Source of the DNA: Paragonimus westermani
Taxonomy: Eukaryota; Platyhelminthes; Trematoda; Plagiorchiida; Troglotrematidae
Direction of reading: 5' to 3'
DNA length: 64,000 nucleotides
NCBI GenBank assembly: GCA_008508345.1
Contig: QNGE01001033.1
Span: 73,128-137,127 of the forward strand
Of this stretch, positions 55,091 through 64,000 are shown in pieces. The notes under the pieces were generated by a model. It did not search any database. It had not been told where the DNA came from and saw only the letters and a program-made list of their open reading frames with translations. Made by a program: the position numbers and the translations under genes. Position 1 is the stretch's first letter. Every line of letters starts with the position of its first letter.

Positions 55091-56769
55091 GAAGTGATCA
55101 AACGATCTGAGCATTGTTCACACATGAATGTGGCTGAATCTAAGCGTAGGATAACCCGGTCTTACCTAATGTTATGTCACTTACACAGTGGTCATTACGG
55201 TCGCTTCATGAGTGTGTGGCCAGAATTCTAGTCCCGTCCGTTGGAAAGATATGCACTGCTGATATACTTCAACAAGAGTGCACCTGCAGTCTAGTGCTTC
55301 TTTTCGTAAGGACCTGGCTGCAAAGTCCATTGAAATGCGACAGTTGCGGTCAATTGCGAATGATGTTCAGTTTGTAGTTTCCTTTCTCAAGAGCCAACAC
55401 AGGAATTTAGGTAACCAGGTCATATAGTAAGAGTGTCAACCCATCTTGTATCGCACATTACATTCTGCTGACCCCCATTTCACTGTCGAGGAGGGTTTGA
55501 GAATTTAACAAAAGCACACGAAACGTAATCACTATCGGTGACGTATTACCTGTCATGTTGGTCTCCTGTACGGGATACCTCTGACCTGATATCTGGCCGC
55601 ATGGTTGTGACGACTAATAATGTTATGTGGCATGGAAATTTATGTCTGAACTATCCGTGATAATTGACAAATCAAAGCATTTAAAGACGCAAAGAAGTCG
55701 TCGCCTAGATACCATGATGAGGACACTTAGGTTACCTATACTTTCAGAACAACTTCTATCCAGCTGATCTCATAACAGTTAGATATTGATACTAGGATAT
55801 GAACGTGATTGGTTCATCATTCCAGTATTGTCTAATTCACAATCGAGGACACAGTTCAAGAAACAGCAAGTCACGAAATTACAAATATACATAACCTTGT
55901 TGATTGTAGGTCTGTTAAGAAAAATTGAGTTTGTGCTAATGTCGTTAGCTTAATACTTCATGCAATTGCTCAAGGATAATTAAATGTAGGAATTGATCCC
56001 TTATTTACGAACGGCAGACTGCATTAGAACGTGGAACTAGAAACAACAACCATTTAATGGGATATCGTGAAACCAATCCGAAATCTGATGGAATACCAGA
56101 CCGTAGATAAGGATAAGACGCTGATCGCATATCGCAAAAAATGAGCTGAAAAGTTAGAATATGCTTCGAACTGGTTGAGTATTCACACTTTCAGAGGTAA
56201 TTTTGAACACCCGGTAATGTGTGCCTTTGGTGCCGTTTTACTTCTGACACAGAACTTACTTCAGACCGGATCTGGCAACCAATTGTTCCGATATTACGAG
56301 GTAAAAAGCATCGGCGAAATTAGACAAAAGCCGTGAATTACCCAAAGGGGTTCTGTCTTGAAAGTCACAGAATGTGCAAGGGCCAGATAAGCAGTTCCGA
56401 GCCTTATGACTTCTGGAGGCCAGTGTTAGACCGATCACAATGAGGTCCATTGATTGCTGGATGAAGTGACATTTTAAGGGGGTCACCTCGCTAAACATTC
56501 TTCAAAGTCAACTGGTTTTTTCAATCAGTCTACTTGATTAGTTCAATCGAATGGTTGTTTCTTGTGTACGACTGATCTGTTAGACTTGTTGATTTGAACC
56601 TAATTTTGATCTCCATTTACGCACAGTTGACCCATAACATATGACCTTTCAGTTTCAAAAATCAAGCTTGTCCGAAGTTTAAAAATCTCCTTGTCTTGTT
56701 CCAAATAGCTAGGCTTGTGTTGACTTCCAGCTTGGTCTAAATCAAAGTTTGCTCAATCGTATAGGGTTT
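55091..56769. other. No gene recognised
   Basis: About 1.7 kb. Frames at 55,007-55,377 (plus) and 56,256-56,498 (minus) have no recognised motif. Confidence 0.45.
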
Positions 56770-57010
56770 TGAGCATTACTCACAAGTGGTCACAGATTCA
56801 GCATTCACATAGATGTTGAAACAAGCCACTCGAGTTTCACGCATTCTCGAAGCAACCAAGTCGACCACTGTTTAACCGACCTCACAGTAATTACAAATGA
56901 ATTGGCACACACAAGTGGCTAGCCACATTCGTTTGTAAACGATCGGATCGTAGAAAGGGCAACTGTCCTGTTAACTCCAGTCGATGACCCGACGACGTAA
57001 AATTCTTCAC
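56770..57010 (-). repeat. SINE-like repeat, copy 3
   Basis: On the minus strand: AACAGTGGTCGACTTGGTTG, then GCGTGAAACTCGAGT and AATGCTGAATCTGTGACCAC, aligned with copy 1. The A box is recognisable only as remnants. Confidence 0.55.
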
Positions 57011-57916
57011 ACAATTGAACTCACAGTAATCACCGGACCTGTTCAACGAAATTTCGGTTAACGGCGGGTAGTACGGGACTCTAGTTTATTTTAGATAGAT
57101 TTAACATCACTCACAATCCTAACAGTTCCAAGTGGGCACTGTACTCAATGGTATTATACTACGGTACGGCATATTTCGTTACACCCTCACTGTTGTTTAC
57201 AGCGGCTGAGTTATCTTTGCCAAATTACAGACCACAATCACGAGTATAAGCAAGTTAAATTTTAGGATTTGTTTTGTTACCCCGATGATAGAATTCATTT
57301 AAAAATAGCTCCTTTTATATATAAAAGTCTGAATGTCTGACTGAATCTGTCTCGGTATGTCGCAGCAAAATTGTCCATTTCGAAATGGGGACAGAGAGCA
57401 AAAATTTCGTGGGATCAGTCAGTTGCTGAGCCATCAACTAATCGATTGCAGTGCATTGTAATTAGTTCTTTGACAGCTCGAAAACTTTGGATGGAAAAAA
57501 CAGATCTCTTCAATCCTTTAAAGACAAGTATTCAACGAATTACGAGAGTTGAATAGAGCGTTCATTACAGAGGCCATCAGGTCTAGTGATCGCAGACAGT
57601 GAGGAATTTGAGTTCCTGGGAGACGTGGGTCTAAAACAACTTCTGCAACAAATTCGATCAAATGAATCAAAAGCAACATACCCCTCGAGAACATTGCACT
57701 TCATTCCATCACGCATATACTGTAGTCTGTCAGTTCACGTAATAAAATTTGGTTGACGATGTGAAACTGAACAACAAAATCAGTAATATCAAAGGCGCAC
57801 ACACAGCAGTCCGTGTCAGAGCAATCTGGTAATGATGGGCAGGTCTTTCTGTACACAGAGGGATGGTTCCCGTCTGTTAGGTTTAACCACACTCAAGAAC
57901 CAGAGAAGCTTTGGGC
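57011..57916. other. No gene recognised
   Basis: About 0.9 kb. A short perfect palindrome CTTTTATATATAAAAG lies near 57,312-57,327. The frame at 57,371-57,556 has no motif. Confidence 0.45.
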
Positions 57917-58010
57917 TTTAGGTATTGGGATGTTCGCATAGCTTGCAAGCGGTTCATCATCAAACGAAGTGATATCATCAGTGCCTAAGCGTTTCAGTGC
58001 ATAGGTTTTG
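57917..58010. repeat. Hairpin-family repeat, diverged copy
   Basis: GGTATTGGGATGTTCGCATA, then GGTTCATCATCAAACGAAGT and GATATCATCAGTGC follow the order of the left arm and core of the hairpin at 62,001-62,126. The right arm is not preserved. Confidence 0.55.
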
Positions 58011-59306
58011 GCCCAAACAAACAAACACATTTGTTGTCTTATATAATTTCAAATGAGCAATTCCCGGAAAGTGAACCGAAAGATATACATCAACTGTACA
58101 TACTTACCGTAAAGAAAAGCTTCTTTTGTCGCAGTTTGCCAAATGAAACCAGAATGAAACCAGGGTTGAGGATTAGTCACCAAAAGGTTAGGCGGTCGGC
58201 AAGCAGCATGTCACTGAACACCGGGAAGGAGCCAGTGTCTTCGGCCGTGAAGCTTTGCATCCTGAAGCAATATGCCATCGTCTCAGCAAACTTCCTGCAT
58301 GCTCTATTCTCATCACAAAACAAAACGTTTGCCAAGGATCACTGAAGCAAGTGTAGCAAGACATCTACGCCCCATTTTCCGCCTATATGGGAAACTAATT
58401 GTGCTGTTATCATGACAATAACTGAACAACACCTAAACTTTGATTCTTTCGCTCTGTTCTTGTGGTTTGAACTTTCTTACACTTGTTCGCAATAAACACT
58501 ACTGGAGAAACGGTGGAAACTTCTCAAGCATAAGTCATGTGATGTCAGTTTATTGTCCGCTCCATTCATAATTTGGATGAGAAATGGTTGTACCAAACGA
58601 TGAACAGTAACCGGAGATATTGGTTGGCGCTGTGTTAGACACTAAAAAAGTTGTGGCGAGACTCAGAAATTTTTATCTACCCTCTCGAGTATAAAAAACC
58701 TTTCCGTTTAAGCGGTCAGTATTATCATTAGTTACCTGTGGAAATCATCTGGAGATTAGACTGGTGTCATTCAGTACACCTCGTCAGTTGTGTACCAAAA
58801 CTGTGATCAACATAATTGTAGATTGAGCGCATATTGAATCTTTTATTGTTGTATTACTGACATAATCATAACAATAAGAAAACATCCACGGTTTACATTC
58901 TGGATTATCTCAATTCCATCACAATATACTGCAACCAATTCAAAATTTGGGAAACAGCACTACTACTCGCCAGGTTATTCGGTTCCAGGGGCAGATAGCT
59001 GAGCTGCAAACTCTATGTGACATCCGTATAAACATATCTGATACAGTGTGTGTTTTGTCTGTATGAAATGCTGTCATGAGCAGATGCAGATGCAGTGGCT
59101 TCACGTGGTTCGTAAACCAAAACCTTAAACGATAAATATAATCCTGCTCGTCTCGGTGGCATTTTAACAGTTAAACAGAAAGTGTTACTTATAAGTAGTG
59201 TGGCAAACTGCGGAAATTCTGTGTTTCGAGTGGATTCAAACTAGACTTAAAATCAGCACGTCCATGATTGACCAGCCTTTCACAGTTAGGTATCGTTCAA
59301 ATTATA
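58011..59306. other. No gene firmly recognised
   Basis: A 105-codon plus frame at 58,031-58,345 has an acceptor-like CTTTTGTCGCAG inside it, but the protein has no motif and the minus strand is also partly open. It may be upstream sequence of the candidate gene that follows. Confidence 0.35.
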
Positions 59307-62300
59307 ATGTCTGGCGATACATCTTCAGTACTCAGCAGTAGTGTCAGTGGATTCCAGCATGAACTGCCTGAGAAACTCTGTCATGGCAGTCGACCTCCTG
59401 AATCATTTGGTGGATTCCATGTGAGACAACTGGACTGGTGGCTAACTGAGTCCAATCGAGGCATTTCCAAACTAACGATGTACTTCTGTAGCTCGGCTAA
59501 CAAACTATCCGCCGCATTTGATCATGCTGTTTCTGCAGCTGATTCGACACCAGTCGAAGCCCATATTTCTGCAATTAAGTCTTGTGTGAATTGTGAATTT
59601 TGCCGAACTACTTGTACATAACACAGTTTCTCACTTGATTGCGTCAAACGGTTGTGAATTAGAGGATATGTAAGTACTTATACTGATCTCCGAAGATGTC
59701 AGTGTGTAACGGGTTAATGGTGACCGTAGAGTCTGGACTACTGTCTCTGAACTCACAAATGTGGATGGCGCAATCGAATTCCGATTACCTACGCGGTGAT
59801 CAGGATGAAAAATTTGACTCTTTCAAAACGATGGCTAAGCAGGATGTAAACGGACTGGAAATCCACTTCCCGTGAGACTTGATGTCCTGAGTCAACCAGG
59901 TGTGCCAGAATTGCATTCGAAACGGAATTTATCTCACCGTGATTCAGCCATGCGGATTGGTGTGCAGATATCCTCTGGCGTCTGTTTGTACAGACGACGT
60001 AACCCGCTCCGTAGGAGCGTGTGGAATAGTGAACTCAACGTATCGTCAAGCTGTAAGTGAACCAACAGGGTTGGATCTCAAAAAGATTTCTATTATGAAC
60101 CTTTACAGTTACGGTATTCAGTCTATAACCCGCCAGCTCAACAAACGCCTCGGTTTCATAGTGTAACGTAATGCAAACCAAACTGACCTCTGCAGGCGGC
60201 AAACTGAGTTTCGACAATGCTCGCAACATGTATCTGTCAATAAATTGTGCGGAATAGGCGTTATTTGCCAGCGTCCATCGTAAAAGTATCAGTTCTGCTT
60301 CAGTCGTGACAGTGGTACATATTTTCACAGCTGTACCTGAGATGGACGTAGTTAAGTTCGTCTTTTGATGACTACCCCTCTGAACTGAACCATTTGCACG
60401 AGAATTCAGTGGCACATCCAAGACAGACACTCGTCAGTCTCCCTTTCCCTCAAGTGGGAGTTAACATACGTTCTGTTGGCCATATTAAGCAAGTTACCTA
60501 TAGATTTGCAGCTTTGTCGAGTAAACACTTGATATCATTCACGAACCTGTGTTTTTAGAAAGTTTTATATTCAATAATCTCACGACTTGATTGTGTGAAA
60601 AGATGTCGTGGATTCAATTCGTTTAACAACCGTGATGTTATAAGACGTCATGTAACTTACCAGATGACGAATAACCATAGGCGGACTGACTTCACAGCTC
60701 TCCTGACAGCTGTGCTGGCTGAATAAAAGTTTGAACAGTGACATATACAGAAAGCTCCACTGTTGCTTATTCGACTGATTCCATTCATATCTCTAACAAG
60801 AAAGATTGCCCACCCAGTTCCTGGAAATTGGTCGGAGATGGCAAAATTTTGATAACTGACCACCATCACGGTTCTGACCTCTGCAACGAAAAGGTTTTTT
60901 CGTCGAATCAAAGATTTCCAAAACATCTACTGTACAATCTTGCTGTCTGTGGCTACTGTAACAACAATGAATCGTAAGATAATTTGGAGCAACCCCAAAC
61001 TCGTTGCTGGCCGGATGAAAAAAAGCTGAATATCAAGACTAAATATAAACTTTGGAAAGCCTGAAACTATTGGACTTAATTGCTCCCTAAAAAACACCAA
61101 ACATTTTCTATGATTGGGGTTTAAATGTAGTTGCGCTAGAATGAAACTAGCTACTGATTTCAAGTTGGTTTATTTATGTTTTTCGTGTATTGTTGTTTGT
61201 TTTTCACTCACAATTGTTGGTTTTGTGATTTACAAAACTAGTTACAGATCAGTTAGACAATATCCATTCCATGCCACCCTGATAGATGTCTGTTATATGG
61301 TACAATAGTGAATGGGTTGAGCTTTCTGGGTTTATGCAGGAAGTAGGTGTCAACAATGATTTAGATTTCCGGAGTTCCTTGACCGGTCAGCTACACATCC
61401 GTCAACCTGTTTGTGACGCCAGAATTCAGGTCATGGATATATACTTCAAGTTTAGCTTTGGTGACGTGTCAATGATAAGTTGACCGATAGAATTACCTGT
61501 TCACATAGTAGATATGTGTTGTAATATATTACGTAATATGCACCCAAAATTCGACAACCATCCATCAGGCATATCCGGTATTGTCAGAGGAATTTGAAAG
61601 GTGGAGTGAGTGTGGATAACGTTTATTGGAAACAACATCTGCTACTCCTTTTACCGACAGACGGTTTCTTGTTTGCACAAAGAATGAGCGGGATCACTAG
61701 AATTTTATATGTTAGAAAACGATTACAATGCCTACTTACACTTTACTCCGTGTTGGCCGATAATCACAGTGAAGACAAACAACCAGAGTTTTCTGTTAAT
61801 ACGCGGAATTAGGGACCTCGAACGTACTCGAACTGAAAATTCCCATAAAAGTATTAAGGTGAAAACCTCGTACTAACTGCAGTAAGCAGTTCTCATTCAT
61901 GAGATCGGAAGCCGCATCTATAGATGTACAACAGTATTAAGGAAATCATAGTCTGATGGTTGGGAATATTGGTGGTGTTGTTTGTGGCTCGGGTTGATGG
62001 TTTTGGTATTGATAAGTTCGCCGAGCTTGGCATTTAGGTTGCAAACGTTTCATCACCAAGCGATGTGACATCATCAGTGCGTTTGCAACCTAAATGCCAA
62101 GCTCGGTGAACATATCAATACCAAAATCATAGTCTGTTATTGGCTGTTCATATTGGTACCTGCAAAGTCAAAGTGTAAGCTGATTGGTGCAACACATAAC
62201 AAATAACGAAAAGTGTAACACTGAGGCTTTTGTCCAATCCTGATGTGGTATTTTAACGCGACGTTTGGATTGGTCCCTTGTTAGCTGTTCTACTGTGTAT

Positions 62301-62822
62301 GGGTTTGGATAAGCAATGAATTGGGTAGATTTTCCTCACATTTCTTTTCAGACATACTAAAGATTGTGGAAGTGTTCATCAAACTCTTTATAAGGCAATT
62401 AGAATATATGTACATATACATACATATCCATGTAGAGAGAGAGAGAGAGGTGAGATTTTGACGTGTCAATCAAGTATGAGATAAGAACAGCAAGAGATTC
62501 TTCAGCATCGACGGTGGAGGCCTTACACGATTTCAAAGTTGTTTTAATGGTTTAGCTGAGTAAAGAATCGGACCGGTTCCCCGAACTTGCACATCATGTG
62601 TTCGTTTGAAATCGTATACTAATCGCGTTGTTACGACAGATTCGCCTAGGGTTTTCCGGGTTGGACTTACCATAAATTTTGAAGAATCTTGTTTTTGTTT
62701 CAGATCATTCGTCTGATATTGCAGCCCCAACAACTGAACACGGAGACGATAATTCGTACCTTGAGCGTAAGAATATGTCTAAGAGGTCGCCTCTGGTATA
62801 TCGATATTACGATGAGAACTGA
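59307..62822 (+). CDS. Candidate multi-exon gene, single-pass membrane protein
   Basis: Inferred from open blocks with matching splice sites; family unknown. Block A, 59,307-59,621 (ATG start; CVNCEFCRTTC near its end). Block B, 59,696-59,845, ends before GTAAAC. Block C, 59,900-60,052, follows an AG, is Cys-rich (VCQNCIRNGIYLTVIQPCGL) and ends before GTAAGT; B and C join in phase 0. Block D, 60,739-60,973, ends CGYCNNNES before GTAAGA. Block E starts at 61,131 after TGTAG and completes the split codon, then carries a membrane segment VYLCFSCIVVCFSLTIVGFV. Block F starts at 61,340 after TGCAG. Block G, 62,704-62,822, follows TTTCAG and ends in a stop after a polar tail. How A joins B, C joins D, and F joins G is not resolved. 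Cys-rich blocks before the membrane segment suggest a surface receptor-like protein. Confidence 0.35.
61808..62340. repeat. Dispersed repeat, copy 2 (filled site)
   Basis: Aligns with 16,138-16,495 on both sides of the hairpin insertion: TTAGGGAC, ACAACAGTATTAAGGAAATC, then after the insertion GATTGGTGCAACAC, TTTAACGCGAC and TTGGATTGG. It lies in what would be the last intron of the candidate gene. Confidence 0.65.
61956..62123. mobile_element. Hairpin element with 13 bp target duplication
   Basis: A 168 bp insertion flanked by AAATCATAGTCTG at 61,943-61,955 and 62,124-62,136. It contains a near-perfect inverted repeat with 47 bp arms (62,001-62,047 and 62,080-62,126) and a 32 bp centre holding GTGACATCATCAGTG. 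The related site at 16,277-16,289 has a single AAATCACCGTCTG, which is the empty state. It codes for nothing. A 13 bp duplication is longer than usual for most cut-and-paste MITEs and might point to LINE-driven insertion. Confidence 0.8.
62434..62449. repeat. (AG)n microsatellite
   Basis: Eight AG units, preceded by an imperfect ATACAT-type stretch at 62,405-62,430. Confidence 0.8.
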
Positions 62823-63867
62823 CTTAGTTTAGGTAACAGTTCTGAGTAGGAAAGTGAACAATGCGATATAAAAACCACTTTATTGCTGGAAGCTTTAAAC
62901 CTTCAAACGGATAAATGGGTTTCATGGGAAAAAAGCTTGGATATCTCTTGTGATGGTGATGGCTGTACTGATGGGTTGAATCTCAAGAGAAGATTACTTA
63001 ACTGAAAGATCCCACACAACCACGTTAACACTCCAATTATCATGTTAATTTTCTCTGTCGCAGGGACTTGATTGGAAGACAGGCAAATCTTCTGGAATGT
63101 TCGTTTGAACGGTGGTAGCTAGCTTTTCGACTACCAGAACGAAACCCGTATGTGGCGCACGAACACGAATGTGCGTTACTTAGTGCTTGAAGAAATTAAG
63201 TAAAGATCGGCAACAAGATACAAATTGTAAAGGTCATTTTAGAACTTTTCTCATCCACTCAAAAAACCCGAAATTCGTCATGTTTTTCCCAACCGTGCTA
63301 ATTCAAGGACGAATCATAGAAACAACAACGATCCTTGAATGGAACTATAGGGTGCTAGACGTGTTGCAGAGTGTCAGCTTAGTTGTGCGTCTACATTTAC
63401 GATGAAACATCGGTATTTTAGATAAAATGTGTACCACAGAAATTGAGTACCATCGATACCGTAACAGCAAAGTTTCATGCCTCAAAGTCAGCAGTATACA
63501 CGAGCCTGTTGTTGAAGAACCTCTGCCAATGTTCTGGTTACCTGATCATGTGAAGTGATAAACTGCACACAGTAATAGCTTCTGGTGGTGTACACTTCGA
63601 AACCATTTCCTACAAAGTGAGCAAAGGAGTCAGAATTACCTAGTAATTAGTATCATGCCAAGTAGCTATGGTGGTCTTATGGAGAACCTCTGGGCAAGCA
63701 GAATCAGGTGCTTGATTGCCCTCGTTCAGAAATAATATTTCCTGTAACGATTCACGTCTGATCGTTGAGTTACGCGTAGCCCAAAAACGGATCCCCAAAA
63801 TGAGAACAAGATTGGATCCAACAATTTCTACGGTACTATTAACGGAATGCATTAATAATTACAAAAG
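62823..63867. other. No gene recognised
   Basis: About 1 kb without supportable features. A 72-codon plus frame at 63,187-63,405 lacks motifs. Confidence 0.4.
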
Positions 63868-64000
63868 GCAAACCTCAATCGTTCGCGACGATAGTCTCGT
63901 CCAGCAAAATCAACAGCTTCTCAACAGGACCAACAAGGTCAAAGGTGAACCGACACGCCAGCGGACCAGGACAAGAATGGCCACTCGCGCGGCGGACATT
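63868..64000 (+). CDS. Possible exon running off the right edge
   Basis: From an acceptor-like ATTACAAAAG the plus strand stays open to the window end in one frame, with a basic, polar product (SLVQQNQQLLNRTNKVKGEP, then TRQRTRTRMATRAADI). Base composition shifts to GC-rich here, unlike the flanking AT-rich sequence. Only about 44 codons are visible, so this is weak; it could equally be chance or part of a repeat. Confidence 0.25.

Noticed and set aside
58031..58345. 105-codon plus-strand frame considered as an upstream exon of the candidate gene
   Set aside because: The acceptor-like site is inside the frame, no donor follows, and the reverse strand is comparably open.
62434..62449. A CRISPR-like or regulatory repeat array
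   Set aside because: It is a plain AG dinucleotide run; no spaced repeats occur anywhere in the window, and the sequence is eukaryotic.

Overview
The window reads as nuclear DNA of a metazoan, most probably a flatworm and within that a digenean trematode. The reasons are the kinds of retroelement present: a Ty3/gypsy element with the CsRn1-type gag zinc finger (Cys-His-Cys-Cys, seen as CWYHRNFRDKAKKCTSPC), RTE-clade LINEs resembling schistosome SR2, a CR1-type LINE with a PHD-like ORF1, and possible very short introns. There are no bacterial operons, ribosome binding sites or dense open frames. The species cannot be fixed from the sequence alone.

Almost everything recognisable is mobile DNA in several states of decay. 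At 1.4-4.5 kb lies a minus-strand RTE-type LINE. At 7.7-8.1 kb is a MITE-like element with long inverted ends. From 11.8 to 17.4 kb is a broken plus-strand gypsy element (LTR, primer site, gag, protease, RT, RNase H, integrase). It is split by a 1,249 bp minus-strand CsRn1-type gag-protease fragment and by a second repeat. From 19.3 to 23.5 kb there are the 3' end of an RTE LINE, a CR1/Jockey-like RT fragment and a BEL/Pao integrase fragment. The best-preserved element is a CsRn1-like gypsy at 25.3-35.1 kb with two 465 bp LTRs; a 4.77 kb minus-strand CR1 LINE is nested between its RT and RNase H.

From 35.1 to 52.1 kb the window holds an orphan 172-residue frame (minus), three copies of a ~600 bp repeat here called R, further MITE copies, a nearly complete but dead RTE LINE (40.4-44.3 kb), the second and apparently identical copy of the 1,249 bp gag-protease fragment (46.2-47.5 kb), a LINE RT scrap joined to a gypsy integrase scrap, and two more LTR relics of the family seen at 11.8 kb.

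The right-hand 12 kb is poorer in transposons. It carries tRNA-headed SINE-like repeats, hairpin repeats and, at 59.3-62.8 kb, a candidate host gene on the plus strand. Two of that gene's splice junctions agree in phase and it has one membrane-spanning segment. The most informative structures are paralogous empty/filled insertion sites: a hairpin element at 61,956-62,123 whose empty site is seen at 16,277-16,289, and an R repeat at about 45,597-46,198 whose empty counterpart is near 13,118-13,150. No prokaryotic-type defence system, CRISPR array or other clearly new enzymatic system was found.
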